Source of the DNA: Candidatus Opimibacter skivensis
Lineage (GTDB): Bacteria > Bacteroidota > Bacteroidia > Chitinophagales > Saprospiraceae
Assembly (NCBI GenBank): GCA_016722045.1
Contig: JADKGY010000001.1
Span: 248,001-312,000, forward strand
Length of the DNA: 64,000 nucleotides
Direction: 5' to 3'
In this document: one piece after another, positions 8,707 through 18,586 of the stretch
Layout of the letters: each line of letters begins with the position of its first letter
How positions within the stretch are numbered: the stretch's first letter is position 1
Notes under the pieces: model-generated
Databases searched by the model: none
The model's input: the letters and a program-made list of their open reading frames with translations, nothing else
Told to the model about the DNA's origin: nothing
Translations under genes and position numbers: made by a program

Positions 8707-9642
8707 TTATATGATGCTGGAGGTTAAGCCACAATTCATCAGCAGATTTACATTTTCATGAATGAACAAATATCTTACCAGGATGGACGCAGTAGAGTCA
8801 GCAAATTTTTTGCGATTTAAATAACCAAATCGTACTGTTGAGTCACATTCAATTTGTAATCTATTGACGGTATTACCTGCTGATAAACTGGTGTGATTAA
8901 AGGTATTGTATCCACCATTGAAATAAGGGAAGCCACCCGTATTTGGCGATTGCCGGCTTGGAACAGAAGGGAAGCCGGCATTTGCGAGCATTGTCCCTAA
9001 GGCATTAATCCCTCTTAGAAGTTCTGCATGGGTTGAGCCACTAACATTTGTATTCACCAGATTCGCAATGGAGCTTGCCGCAATGTATGAAGGTGTGTTT
9101 AGCACACTGTCAGTGTTATTATAGTCTGCTCCTGACAGCCCATATCCTAATTCCAACCGATGTGGCATTTTACCGTGGCCGTGCAAATCAATATAAAGTG
9201 ATTTATCCGAATATTGATTTTGAACTATAAACTGGGCGGTATCAATAAAATGCTGAAATTCTGTCCAGGCCGTTTCTGCTTCACTATTACCGCAGGCTCC
9301 ATCAGCTAAATTGCGATTGCAATCTACCTTCGTTCGCTTCAAATAACAAATTATTAAATGGGGGTGACATCCGGTTAAATTGAAAAGAGCAGTATCTATT
9401 TGCCTGGCAAGTTCAATTGTTCTACCGTCGGTCACTGTTGTTGGATTGTTGCAGGTTCGATCAGGTATGCTTGCCGGGGCAACTAGCCCTCCATGGGGAA
9501 CAGAAATAATAATGGGTAATGTGCCAATATGATATTGGGTATAGTTATGTACACCATATATTTCTTGTGCCTGTCCTTGAAAACAGATGAAGGATAAACC
9601 CAATAGGACGTAAGAATATTTTATTAATTTTCTTTTAGTCAT
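8707..9642 (-). CDS. N-formylglutamate amidohydrolase-like secreted protein, prematurely stopped
   Basis: A 311-residue protein with a signal peptide (ending CFQGQAQ). Motifs IIISVPHGG, VDCNRN and the metal-site YIDLHGHG match the N-formylglutamate amidohydrolase superfamily (zinc hydrolases that include HutG). The substrate of the secreted members is not known to me. The gene ends LTSSII then TAA, and the same frame then runs on for 81 codons of T9SS tail (8461-8706). As written, the product would reach the periplasm but lack its outer-membrane export signal. Confidence 0.75.
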   Translation of the reverse strand: MTKRKLIKYSYVLLGLSFICFQGQAQEIYGVHNYTQYHIGTLPIIISVPHGGLVAPASIPDRTCNNPTTVTDGRTIELARQIDTALFNLTGCHPHLIICYLKRTKVDCNRNLADGACGNSEAETAWTEFQHFIDTAQFIVQNQYSDKSLYIDLHGHGKMPHRLELGYGLSGADYNNTDSVLNTPSYIAASSIANLVNTNVSGSTHAELLRGINALGTMLANAGFPSVPSRQSPNTGGFPYFNGGYNTFNHTSLSAGNTVNRLQIECDSTVRFGYLNRKKFADSTASILVRYLFIHENVNLLMNCGLTSSII

Positions 9643-9745
9643 TGGTGATGAAGGAGTTCATTTTTTACATTGTCCCAGCCTGGTGTAAATCACCGGTGAA
9701 GGTGAATAAAATTTTATGATTTATTAGGCTGTGTACGTTTCCATT

Positions 9746-10438
9746 TCACTTTTGTTTTATTGTTTTCATTTGTATCACATCAACTAAAAATGCAAATGCC
9801 ATGGAGAAATAGATGTATCCTTTAGGTATTTTAAACTGGAATCCTTCGGCTAGAAGAGATACGCCTATCAACAACAAAAAGCACAATGCCAATATTTTAA
9901 AGGATGGATGCTTTCGAATAAATTCGCTTATAGGCTTCGAGGCAATTAACATAATCACTACCGTCACAATGACGGCTGTGTACATTACCCAAAGTTCCTG
10001 AACCATACCCACTGCGGTAATAATAGAGTCAATAGAGAAAACCAAATCCAATATTATTATTTCAGAAAGTAATCTTTTAAAGCTGCTGTTCCTTGGGACA
10101 TTTGGCTTGTCTTCATTGGCAATTTCGGTTTTATGATAAATTTCTTTTGTGCTTTTATAGATTAGGAAAAGTCCCCCGAAAATAAGTATTAAGCCTTTAC
10201 CTGAAAAGTCGGTGTCAAAAAGCGTAAAAAGGGTTTGGTCTAGTCTCAAAATCCACGCTATAAAAGCTAAGAGGGCTAGCCTCATTACCATCGCAAGGCC
10301 TATTCCCCAATATCTCAGTTTGTTTCTTTGGTTGTCAGGCAACTTGTCCGCCAAAATGGAGATGAAAATAATATTGTCAATACCAAGAATTACTTCCAGC
10401 GCAATTAGGGAAAGTAAAGGGATGATGGCTTCGGTCAT
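9746..10438 (-). CDS. TerC family integral membrane protein
   Basis: A 230-residue membrane protein with about seven hydrophobic segments. Two internally related acidic motifs, EVILGIDNIIFISIL near the N-terminus and DLVFSIDSIITAVGM near residue 130, are the signature of the TerC/Alx/YkoY family. These proteins are linked to manganese or other metal export during protein secretion and to tellurite resistance. Length fits the short TerC class. No Mn riboswitch was recognised upstream, and neighbouring genes give no functional link. Confidence 0.88.
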   Translation of the reverse strand: MTEAIIPLLSLIALEVILGIDNIIFISILADKLPDNQRNKLRYWGIGLAMVMRLALLAFIAWILRLDQTLFTLFDTDFSGKGLILIFGGLFLIYKSTKEIYHKTEIANEDKPNVPRNSSFKRLLSEIIILDLVFSIDSIITAVGMVQELWVMYTAVIVTVVIMLIASKPISEFIRKHPSFKILALCFLLLIGVSLLAEGFQFKIPKGYIYFSMAFAFLVDVIQMKTIKQK

Positions 10439-10534
10439 ATTTTGATTTCGTATGTTTACTAATTGCGATATTTTTCAATGAGCCTGCACCTGCTTTTACA
10501 TGCTGTTTTTAGTGGCGGCTATTGAATCAAAAAT

Positions 10535-11017
10535 TTACTCAGCAAAAAATGAAACGGCTCCGTCGTTTTTCCCGTCATTCATGTTGGCTTTAAATGTTTC
10601 ATCCATCACAACTTTATACGTTGATGAAAACTTTTTTGGCTTAAGATAACGGGCGGTTATTTCAACCGAATTATCTATTCTGATTTTAATTTTTACATAA
10701 TTAAAAACATAGCCATAAGAGGGATGATTAATTAACTGATTTTGTGAACTGGTCACAAATGATGGCACTTTTCCTTTGAACACACTCGAATCAAAATATT
10801 CATAAGTGTCCAGTTTCATCCCACCAATAGCATTGGGAGATTCGGGTTCTTCTTTTCCATTAGAAAACAGTTTACATTTTCCATAATAAATAACAGTCTT
10901 TACAGACTTTCCATCCTTGAGGGCTGTCATTAATTGTTCAAAATTATTGAGCTGCGTTTGTGCTGACAACGTATTGATAAATACAGACATTACCAATAGG
11001 GAGATGATTATTTTCAT
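10535..11017 (-). CDS. VirK family periplasmic protein
   Basis: The start chosen is the ATG at 11017, because it puts a clean signal peptide (MKIIISLLVMSVFINTLSAQ) at the N-terminus; the frame is open up to 11119. The 160-residue product carries FEQLMTALKDGKSVKTVIYY, YGKCKLFSNGKE, NAIGGMKLDTYEYFD, INHPSYGYVFNYVKIKI and VEITARYLKP, the conserved blocks of the VirK family known from Agrobacterium and other proteobacteria. The molecular function is unknown. Presence in Bacteroidota suggests past transfer, but nothing local proves it. Confidence 0.75.
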   Translation of the reverse strand: MKIIISLLVMSVFINTLSAQTQLNNFEQLMTALKDGKSVKTVIYYGKCKLFSNGKEEPESPNAIGGMKLDTYEYFDSSVFKGKVPSFVTSSQNQLINHPSYGYVFNYVKIKIRIDNSVEITARYLKPKKFSSTYKVVMDETFKANMNDGKNDGAVSFFAE

Positions 11018-11214
11018 TGAGTATTGTATTTGTTGAGATAAATAGTCAGGATATTCTTCATTACAATATTCATTCTTGGATTTTCTTAGGATTTGGGACT
11101 TATCTGATCGAATCATCAAAGATAGGGTGGTTTTGGTGAACTCTTGTGAATTCTGTCGCCATTCCCTCTTAAAAAAATTTCATGTATAGAATAGTTGTAG
11201 AATGCTATTGGAAA

Positions 11215-11628
11215 TCAGGCAGCACTATTTTTTCTCTTGTTGATAAAATACAACAGCACTAACGGAACAACAAGATGCATGGGAACAAGAGATAAAGAGT
11301 ATTGAGTTGTTGCATTCGGAATGGCTGTAAACGGCAGCGCTACGGAAAGCAGCATTAGAATAATTGTAATAATGCTGAATATTCTAAATCCATTTTGGGT
11401 GTATTTCTCAAGAAAGAAAAATACAAGTGAGGCTATTAATGTAGGGACAATACTTGAAATGATAACAGGGACGACGGTCAATGGCTGAGCCGGCTGAATA
11501 AAAACATCATCCGTTATCGACCCCACAGCTTTAAAGGCAAAGAACAGAATGGAATTGATAATTGCTGAAACGGCAGCAGCTGTGAGGCCTGCCATCACCA
11601 CTTGTTTGAAATTTAATTTGTTTTTCAT
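11215..11628 (-). CDS. DUF6069-type four-helix membrane protein
   Basis: The ATG at 11628 gives MKNKLNFKQVVMAGLTAAAV and a 137-residue product; an upstream in-frame ATG at 11676 adds 16 polar residues. Four hydrophobic helices are visible (about residues 10-30, 48-68, 80-100 and 110-130). The pattern resembles the DUF6069 family of small membrane proteins of unknown role. It lies downstream of the marR gene and shares the motif AATACGCAAC in its upstream region with that gene, suggesting co-regulation. Confidence 0.6.
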   Translation of the reverse strand: MKNKLNFKQVVMAGLTAAAVSAIINSILFFAFKAVGSITDDVFIQPAQPLTVVPVIISSIVPTLIASLVFFFLEKYTQNGFRIFSIITIILMLLSVALPFTAIPNATTQYSLSLVPMHLVVPLVLLYFINKRKNSAA

Positions 11629-11822
11629 TTTGATTATATTTTGAAGTGGAATTTTATTATCTTGATTTATGTACATCGTCCCAGGTATGAAGACAAATCA
11701 CTTCGCCTTTTACAGTGCCTTTTGCACCTTCAAGGAAAGCAGGAGCAAGGCCCAGGGTAAACATGATCTTTGTTTTTATGTGTTAATTGATGAGTATATT
11801 AATGTTATATATTTAATGATTG

Positions 11823-11832
11823 AATACGCAAC
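11823..11832. promoter_or_regulatory. Candidate MarR operator, copy 1
   Basis: AATACGCAAC here, upstream of the DUF6069 gene, recurs exactly at 12297-12306 upstream of marR. Both lie in a TT-rich context (TTGAATACGCAAC and TTAAATACGCAAC). A sequence shared between a regulator's own promoter and the adjacent gene is the usual MarR arrangement; binding is inferred. Confidence 0.35.
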
Positions 11833-11849
11833 GGGTGTAACAAAAAATT

Positions 11850-12284
11850 TTATTTTAAGTTTTCAATGGTTTTATTCAACACTTTCATACAGATGTCTAT
11901 GTCACTTTTACTGATACCTTTCAGGGCATCATCTATAGCGGCCTGACCACAAGCCATGGCGTCCTTTTCTATCGCCTTTCCTTTTTTGGTAAGTTGAATT
12001 TTGAATATTCTTCGGTCGGTTTCATGGTCCGCTCTTTCTACGATACCTTCTCGCTCTAATATGTCTATGATGCGGGTGACATTTGCCCTGTCCCGAAGTG
12101 AACCTACTGCTAATTCCTGTTGCGAACAGCCGTCATGCTGCCACAAATGCGTAAGCACTCTGAACTGGTCAGGAGTTATGGGCAGATCCTTCTCCTTCAT
12201 GTGTTTAGCCAGTTGTCTGAAAACATAGGTATACGCTACGCCCAGGATTCTGCCATAAGATTTGTCAACCTGTGTCCTGTTCAT
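11850..12284 (-). CDS. MarR family transcriptional regulator
   Basis: A 144-residue winged-helix regulator. The N-terminal helix is followed by PITPDQFRVLTHLWQHDGC, the recognition region SQQELAVGSLRDRANVTRIIDILE, the wing REGIVERADHETDRRIFKIQLT, and a C-terminal dimerisation helix. MarR proteins usually repress themselves and a neighbour until a small ligand binds. The motif at 12297-12306 just upstream of the start and its twin at 11823-11832 are candidate operators. Confidence 0.88.
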   Translation of the reverse strand: MNRTQVDKSYGRILGVAYTYVFRQLAKHMKEKDLPITPDQFRVLTHLWQHDGCSQQELAVGSLRDRANVTRIIDILEREGIVERADHETDRRIFKIQLTKKGKAIEKDAMACGQAAIDDALKGISKSDIDICMKVLNKTIENLK

Positions 12285-12296
12285 CTGTAATTGTTA

Positions 12297-12306
12297 AATA
12301 CGCAAC
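12297..12306. promoter_or_regulatory. Candidate MarR operator, copy 2
   Basis: AATACGCAAC lies 13 bases upstream of the marR start codon, overlapping where its promoter should be. It is identical to the site at 11823-11832 before the DUF6069 gene. A nearby TTGCAACAATTA at about 12330 may be a second half-site. Confidence 0.35.
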
Positions 12307-12394
12307 AAAGGTACCAACAAATTTTAAACTTGCAACAATTATTTTTAAGATAAATAATGATGGATTATGTGGTCATGAGATTATACATTACTAT

Positions 12395-12838
12395 TTAGTC
12401 CTTAGGCTCCCATAGTTCAATCTTATTGCCTTCTGCATCCATGATATGTATAAATTTTCCATAGTCGTAACTCGCCATGTCATCAAGTATGGTTACTCCG
12501 TTTTCTTTGAGCTTGTTGACAAGTCCTTCAATATTCCGGACCCGGTAATTAATCATGAAATCTTTTTTGGAAGGAGAAAAATAGGCATCTCCCTTTTTGA
12601 ACGGACACCATTGAAGAGAGTTGATCTCATCAGGTCTGTCAATATTTCTTGATTCAAAGCTCGATGAACCCCAATCGTTTATTTCAATCCCTAAATTTCG
12701 GGTGTACCATTCTTTCATTTCCTTCAGATCATCTGAATAAAAGAAAATGCCACCTATGCCGGTCACTTTTGGTGTTATGTCATCCCGATTGTTATCGGGA
12801 GAAGTTGAATTGTCTGTTTGGTTATTTTGGTCTTCCAT
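12395..12838 (-). CDS. VOC (glyoxalase/bleomycin-resistance fold) protein
   Basis: A 147-residue protein with a disordered Asn/Asp-rich N-terminal tail of about 22 residues, then one VOC domain. GIGGIFFYSDDLKEMKEWYTRNLGIEI is the first beta-alpha unit, and YGKFIHIMDAEGNKIELWEP is the C-terminal strand with the metal-ligand Glu. The family includes glyoxalases, dioxygenases and antibiotic-binding proteins; the substrate cannot be told. No operon partner is apparent. Confidence 0.8.
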   Translation of the reverse strand: MEDQNNQTDNSTSPDNNRDDITPKVTGIGGIFFYSDDLKEMKEWYTRNLGIEINDWGSSSFESRNIDRPDEINSLQWCPFKKGDAYFSPSKKDFMINYRVRNIEGLVNKLKENGVTILDDMASYDYGKFIHIMDAEGNKIELWEPKD

Positions 12839-13110
12839 ATTAATTTACAGGGTGGGTTTATAATTTGTTTGACATGCTAAAATCGAAGTGGAAAGGTGCA
12901 GGCCCTGACAAAAATACAGAATTCTGCTTTGTAATTACTGCTCACCAGTGATGGGTTGATAGTACAGCATCACTGCGCCGCAACTAAAGCAACTCACACC
13001 CAGCCACTCTCTTGTTAAAGTACACGTTGATTGAAATAATATCAGAGGGAGAGAGGGGAGAGATTTACTCAAATTCACAATGATCAATGGTTTTTTACTT
13101 TTCGTGAATT

Positions 13111-14270
<1,160 letters not shown>

Positions 14271-14315
14271 ATACTGTTACTTGAAATTGTGAAAGGAAGT
14301 TATTCTCTTTCAGAA

Positions 14316-14417
14316 AATCATTCGCCCCGGCGTTTTCGGAATGAGATCATGAATCCTTCGAATTAAAATGAGAATTATTTCGAATGTAGAAACGCAGGGG
14401 TTGGGGGCAAAGCAGGA
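14316..14417. repeat. Inverted block closing array 1
   Basis: AATCATTCGCCCCGGCGTTT here is the reverse complement of the distal half of the 98-bp unit. About 60 bases further on, CGCAGGGGTTGGGGGCAAAG is the reverse complement of its proximal half. The middle (TCGGAATGAGATCATGAATC and on) is unique to this block. A near-identical block ends array 2 at 15468-15568. Confidence 0.85.
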
Positions 14418-14451
14418 AGGTCAAAAAAGCAGAGGTCGCATTAAACCTAGA

Positions 14452-14865
14452 TCATTTCATTTTCTTTTTTTGTTCTCTTATGGAAATAATTATCCTTCTT
14501 ATTTCTTCAATGACAGAATCCATTGAATGATAAATTTGCTCGTTTGTGAAACGAATTACGGTTACTTTATTTTCAGTTAATATTTCTGTTCTGTCATCAT
14601 CATAAAATTGTTGACTTCTTTCATTATGGTATTTTCCATCGAGCTCAATTGAAAGCTTTAATTCATTGCAGTAATTATCTACCACAAAATTTTTCATTGG
14701 ATGCTGACGTCTGAATCTTGCTCCTTCAACCTGCCTGTCTTTTAATCGATCCCAGAGAAATATTTCTGCTTCTGTTGGATTATTTCTAAGCAAGAAAGCA
14801 TTAATGAAAGTTGACGGCTTTGCACCTAAATGCATATTTTTTCTCTTTTTTGCCATGGTTTTCAA
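14452..14865 (-). CDS. DUF559 (Vsr-like) endonuclease domain protein
   Basis: A 137-residue protein whose core (LRNNPTEAEIFLWDRLKDRQ, ARFRRQHPM, IVDxYC-like FVVDNYCNELKLSIELDG, VTVIRFTNEQI) is the DUF559 family, related to very short patch repair nucleases and PD-(D/E)xK folds. The acidic residues in VVDNY and IELDG and the following KYH are the likely catalytic set. Cellular function is unknown. It is the only gene in the repeat island, lying between the inverted block of array 1 and the start of array 2, so it may be linked to the spread of the repeats, much as RAYT proteins are linked to REPs. Confidence 0.82.
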   Translation of the reverse strand: MKTMAKKRKNMHLGAKPSTFINAFLLRNNPTEAEIFLWDRLKDRQVEGARFRRQHPMKNFVVDNYCNELKLSIELDGKYHNERSQQFYDDDRTEILTENKVTVIRFTNEQIYHSMDSVIEEIRRIIISIREQKKKMK

Positions 14866-14947
14866 AGGTGAATTTGAGTAGTTAAAAATAACGGGTTTAT
14901 TTCAAATTTACAATATGCGTATTCTGGATTTTTACTTTTCCTGGTTT

Positions 14948-15420
14948 GCCCCCGACCCCTGCGTTCCTCCTTCACTCATCCTAAACCCGGAAACGCCGGG
15001 GCGAATGATTTTCAAATAGAAAATGATCTTTACTTTTCCTGCTTTGCCCCCGACCCCTGCGTTCCTTCTTCGCTCAGCCTAAACCCGGAAACGCCGGGGC
15101 GAATGATTTTCAAATAGAAAATGATCTTTACTTTTCCTGCTTTGCCCCCGACCCCTGCGTTCCTTCTTCACTCATCCTAAACTCGGAAACGCCGGGGCGA
15201 ATGATTTTCAAATAGAAAATGATCTTTACTTTTCCTGCTTTGCCCCCGACCCCTGCGTTCCTCCTTCACTCATCCTAAACTCGGAAACGCCGGGGCGAAT
15301 GATTTTCAGATAGAAAATGATCTTTACTTTTCCTGGTTTGCCCCCGACCCCTGCGTTCCTTCTTCACTCATCCTAAACTCGGAAACGCCGGGGCGAATGA
15401 TTTTCAGATAGAAAATGATT
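14948..15420. repeat. Tandem array 2 of the 98-bp REP-like unit (5 copies)
   Basis: Units start at 14948, 15046, 15144, 15242 and 15340, exactly 98 bases apart, and are the same unit as array 1. The array follows the DUF559 gene after about 80 bases and is closed by an inverted block at 15468-15568. Confidence 0.93.
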
Positions 15421-15467
15421 TTCGTTTTCTCTTTTCTGTTTTTTGTGGTAATTACTCTCTACTTGGA

Positions 15468-15568
15468 AATCATTCGCCCCGGCGTTTTCGGAATGAGATC
15501 ATGAATCCTTCGAATTGAAATGAGAATTATTGCGAATGTAGAAACGCAGGGGTCGGGGGCAAAGCAGG
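15468..15568. repeat. Inverted block closing array 2
   Basis: Near-identical to 14316-14417 in direct orientation (same TCGGAATGAGATCATGAATC core). The array-plus-inverted-block module is therefore present twice, with the DUF559 gene between the two modules. Confidence 0.85.
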
Positions 15569-15690
15569 AAAATCAAGAAACACATGAGTCGGGGGCAAAG
15601 CAGGAAAATCAAGAAACGCAGGGGTTGGGGGCAAAGCAGGAAAATCAAGAAACGCCAGGAGTCGGGGGCAAAGCAGGAAAATCAAGAATG
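15544..15690. repeat. Four tandem 35-38-bp repeats
   Basis: The unit is approximately AACGCAGGGGTCGGGGGC followed by AAAGCAGGAAAATCAAG, repeated four times with changes such as CATGAG or CCAGGA for CAGGGG. It derives from the end of the inverted block and extends it. An open frame through it only translates the repeat and is not taken as a gene. Confidence 0.8.
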
Positions 15691-15870
15691 ATTTCAGTTG
15701 CCCTGAAATACTTTGAAACTCCTGATTGAATATATCTATGGTCATGATTTATCTGCTATACAGCTTGTAGCGAAGATAGAAAAAGCAGTGGCGAAAACAC
15801 TTTTTCATTTTTTTTAATTTGGATTAGTATGACTTTATTTAATCCACTGTTAGCACACGAACAAGATTAA

Positions 15871-16317
15871 TTATTTCATCTTCTCACCCTTATTATTCTG
15901 AACCTCAATTCTATCTCGTACTGCCGCTCGGAGTATATCAACATTTATATCTTTCAGTGTTTTGAACTTAATGCAGTATCCGCTTACGCTCGCTTTGCCG
16001 AGTGTTTTTCCATACGTCTGGGCTAAGTAGGTCTTATCATCGATACCCATGATATAGACAGAGATTCCGGTTGTGTTGGCACTCATACCTATTTGATAAA
16101 ATTCCCTGGTTGTTCCATCAGCATATTTTATGGTGTAGGATCCATAGCCTATATTAGGATTAGAAACAATTTTGCCTTCACTGTTTTTACCATCCAGGAA
16201 CCATAGTTTACATGCTGGCATTACGTCAAGAATGATACGGTGCAACGCTTGCATGTCGCTACGTTTTAGTTCAGATTGACTGGTAATGTACTCTTTGATT
16301 TGTTCTTGTACGTTCAT
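15871..16317 (-). CDS. DUF1801 domain protein
   Basis: A 148-residue cytoplasmic protein. The N-terminal helix SELKRSDMQALHRIILDVMPACKLWF and the strand region NIGYGSYTIKYADG, EFYQIGMSANTTGISVYIMG match the DUF1801 fold (YdhG-like). Biochemical function is unknown. It directly follows the repeat island and is not in an evident operon; DUF1801 genes are often near AHSA1 and ArsR genes, as here. Confidence 0.7.
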   Translation of the reverse strand: MNVQEQIKEYITSQSELKRSDMQALHRIILDVMPACKLWFLDGKNSEGKIVSNPNIGYGSYTIKYADGTTREFYQIGMSANTTGISVYIMGIDDKTYLAQTYGKTLGKASVSGYCIKFKTLKDINVDILRAAVRDRIEVQNNKGEKMK

Positions 16318-16418
16318 CTAAATATATAATTACAGGTTGCCTGGTTTGTCTTTTCATCCCGATAGCTATCGGGACACTATATTTTTACGGTATGTGATTG
16401 TGTATTTTCTTTTTAGTA

Positions 16419-16916
16419 TCATTTCGATAAAGTGGCCAATAATTCTTCCAAATTATTCAATGTCATCGTATATCCTTCCTTAAAGCCCATTTCAATCATC
16501 TTCTCTAAGCGCGCAAGGGATTCATTATAAATAGTAACACTCACTTTTGTCGTTCCGTTTTGTTCGCTGAAAGTCAAATCCCATTCCGAACCCGGCAATT
16601 CAGGGTTTTCAGCTGCGTCTGCAAAGGCATTCAAGTATTTGAAATTGGTTTTTGGTGTAATGGAAGTAAATTTCTGAAGTAACCAGCGCTCTTGTCCTTC
16701 CGGGCTGACCATAGCAAAAAATCTTCGTCCGCCAACTTCAAAATTCATAAACTTTGTTTTTGAGGCAAATGGTTTAGGGGCCCACCATTGATCAAGGATT
16801 TCTGGTTTAGTAAATGCATCCCAGACCAGCGAAAGGTCTGCATCAAATTCTCTGGTGATGAATACTGTTTTCGCTGCTTTGTCAACGATAAAATCAAATA
16901 GCAAACTGTTGTTCAT
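16419..16916 (-). CDS. AHSA1/SRPBCC-domain protein
   Basis: A 165-residue START-like protein with the typical AHSA1 opening VFITREFDADLSLVWDAFTKPEILDQWWAPKPF, central NFEVGGRRFFAMVSPEGQE, and a C-terminal helix ending ATLSK. Such proteins bind hydrophobic ligands or act as stress-related chaperone cofactors. The start codon overlaps the stop of the upstream arsR-type gene by four bases (ATGA), so the two are translationally coupled. Confidence 0.85.
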   Translation of the reverse strand: MNNSLLFDFIVDKAAKTVFITREFDADLSLVWDAFTKPEILDQWWAPKPFASKTKFMNFEVGGRRFFAMVSPEGQERWLLQKFTSITPKTNFKYLNAFADAAENPELPGSEWDLTFSEQNGTTKVSVTIYNESLARLEKMIEMGFKEGYTMTLNNLEELLATLSK

Positions 16917-17239
16917 TTTTTCTGTTTTTTAATTGTGGATAATACATTGTCAAGTTGATTAAACTGGGTCTCCCAAATCTTTTTGAATTGTTCAATCCAT
17001 TTGTCAACTTCTTTCATTTTGTTGGCGTTGATGTGATAATATATTTCTCTCCCTTTCTGTTCTTGCTTTACAAGTTCGCATTCGGTCAGCATCTGAATAT
17101 GCTTTGAAACAGCTTGTCGGCTGCTGTGAAATTCTTCTGCAATCGCGTTTGGTGTCATGGCTTGTGCGGCAAGCAATAGCAAAATGGCTCTTCGCGTTGG
17201 GTCGGCTAATGCCTGAAATACATCCCGTCTCATGGTCAT
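16913..17239 (-). CDS. ArsR-type winged-helix repressor
   Basis: A 108-residue regulator with MTMRRDVFQALADPTRRAIL, the recognition helix region SSRQAVSKHIQMLTECEL and the wing KGREIYYHINANKM. It lacks the CxC metal motif of true ArsR, so it belongs to the metal-independent group usually paired with AHSA1 proteins. It is the first gene of a two-gene operon. TTGC-rich palindromes at 17266-17311, just upstream, are candidate operators. Confidence 0.88.
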   Translation of the reverse strand: MTMRRDVFQALADPTRRAILLLLAAQAMTPNAIAEEFHSSRQAVSKHIQMLTECELVKQEQKGREIYYHINANKMKEVDKWIEQFKKIWETQFNQLDNVLSTIKKQKK

Positions 17240-17265
17240 GAATGCTTAGTTATGCAATAAATCGG

Positions 17266-17311
17266 TTGCAAATATATATGCAACTATTGAGTTGCGCAAA
17301 TTTATTTGCAA
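17266..17311. promoter_or_regulatory. Paired palindromes before the arsR-type gene
   Basis: TTGCAAATATATATGCAA (17266-17283) and TTGCGCAAATTTATTTGCAA (17292-17311) are two imperfect palindromes with TTGC/GCAA ends, 8 bases apart, upstream of the repressor start at 17239. This fits autoregulation by a dimeric winged-helix protein; binding is inferred. Confidence 0.45.
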
Positions 17312-17390
17312 TTATTTTTTTGCCCTGGTAGAATGTCGGGTATTTAGTCGAGGGTTTTGGGTTGTCTTCACATGACACCTGGGGTTTGAC

Positions 17391-17509
17391 GGGCTAATGA
17401 CGTGGCGCGTTAGAAAACGCTTACTGTCCGCAAACACTTAACTAAAAGACGAAACAGAAACATAAAACTTAAGACTTCCCACGCCATTTGATTTTGGTCT
17501 ATGTTAGCC
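17391..17509. repeat. attC-like imperfect palindrome (isolated)
   Basis: GGGCTAATGACGTGGCG at one end can pair with CACGCCAT and GTTAGCC at the other, separated by about 70 unpaired bases. The shape and the terminal GTTAGCC resemble the attC-like elements at 38-54 kb, but the sequence is unrelated and the stem is interrupted. No gene is seen in 17240-17642. Confidence 0.35.
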
Positions 17510-17642
17510 GTTCCTGCTACTCTTCCGGTAAAAATGCACGCCCCTTGTTAGCTGATGTTGTATCATCCTAATGCTTTCATCTACAAACGATTTAGGACTT
17601 CCAGAGTGAATCTCTACTCCATTTGATGATGCATTGCTTATC

Positions 17643-17687
17643 AAAAAAACAGAAAGCGGTTTATTCTTCTACCGCTTTCTGTTTTAG
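17643..17687 (-). terminator. Intrinsic terminator of the methyltransferase gene
   Basis: On the minus strand AACAGAAAGCGGT pairs with ACCGCTTTCTGTT around a ten-base loop and runs into seven T. It lies 15 bases after the stop codon of the 17702-18487 gene. Confidence 0.85.
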
Positions 17688-17701
17688 TTCAATTTATGTA
17701 T

Positions 17702-18487
17702 TCACTTTTTCTCCGCAATAAAAACCAGGAAATTATTTTGTAATGAATACATGCCATCCATCACATCATACGGCTTTAAAGCATTGGCAATAGTATTTTC
17801 TACAACTTGTTTTTCGTTGCTGTTAAGCGCCATTGCTGCCGGACCTGTTCCCATAAAACTATTTATACCATCACTAAGGCTTGCATATAAAAACGGACAT
17901 GCAACAGTGTTTTTATAGACAACTTTTAATCCTGCATTTTTGCAACTGCTTTCAATTCTTCCATCTTCCGAAAGTGCAAATGGCCCTGGTGTACCGGGGG
18001 GTGGTGGCGGCAATAATTTTCCGATTGCCTTCAATACTTCAGTGGCTTCACTGTTTTCGGGTTTATCCCAAATGCCGATTACGAGTTTGCCGCGCGGTTT
18101 TAAAACACGTGTTGCTTCTGCTAACGCTTTTTCAAAACTGCCGGCATACTGAAGGGAATTAAATCCTGTAACCACATCAAAATAATTTTCGGCAAATGGA
18201 AGTGCTTCCAAATCTTCCTCCAGAAAGTTGCTTCCTGGATTGCGTTTGCGAGCAACTTCAAGCAGGCCCGGTGCCGCATCAATGCCAATTAAATGCGCAC
18301 CTGTTTTTATAGCCAGGTTGGTAAACAAACCGGAACCACATCCGGCATCTAACACCATGTGTTGGTTATTTAAATTTAATTGCTTCAATGCATCTTTATA
18401 CATTGGCATGAACCACGGCTCAAAATGTTGAGCCCATTTGTGAGGAGCAATGCTCCACAATTTTCCCTGAATTGTTTTTGTACTCAT
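17702..18487 (-). CDS. Class I SAM-dependent methyltransferase
   Basis: A 261-residue Rossmann methyltransferase of the Methyltransf_11 type. Motif I is MVLDAGCGSGLFTNLA, followed by the acidic loop LIGIDAAPGLLEVA, the DVVTGFNSLQYAG segment and the post-motif strand RVLKPRGKLVIGIWD. An insertion GKLLPPPPPGTPGPFALS resembles small-molecule O- or C-methyltransferases. The substrate is unknown. It is a single gene with its own terminator; an AraC-type regulator gene lies upstream on the same strand. Confidence 0.83.
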   Translation of the reverse strand: MSTKTIQGKLWSIAPHKWAQHFEPWFMPMYKDALKQLNLNNQHMVLDAGCGSGLFTNLAIKTGAHLIGIDAAPGLLEVARKRNPGSNFLEEDLEALPFAENYFDVVTGFNSLQYAGSFEKALAEATRVLKPRGKLVIGIWDKPENSEATEVLKAIGKLLPPPPPGTPGPFALSEDGRIESSCKNAGLKVVYKNTVACPFLYASLSDGINSFMGTGPAAMALNSNEKQVVENTIANALKPYDVMDGMYSLQNNFLVFIAEKK

Positions 18488-18586
18488 TATAATTTTGTTT
18501 TTAGTTTATGGGCACAAAAATAGATTGACAGAACAGGACCTACATTGCTGAAAAGTTCAATGATTTTGCTATATGGTTCAGACCGT

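Noticed and set aside
9746..10534. yybP-ykoY manganese riboswitch before the TerC gene
   Set aside because: Only about 100 bases lie upstream, and no conserved riboswitch core was recognised.
15520..15745. Open frames of about 70 codons in the 36-bp repeats
   Set aside because: They only translate the tandem repeat (ETQGSGAKQENQ-like) with no start context or homology.
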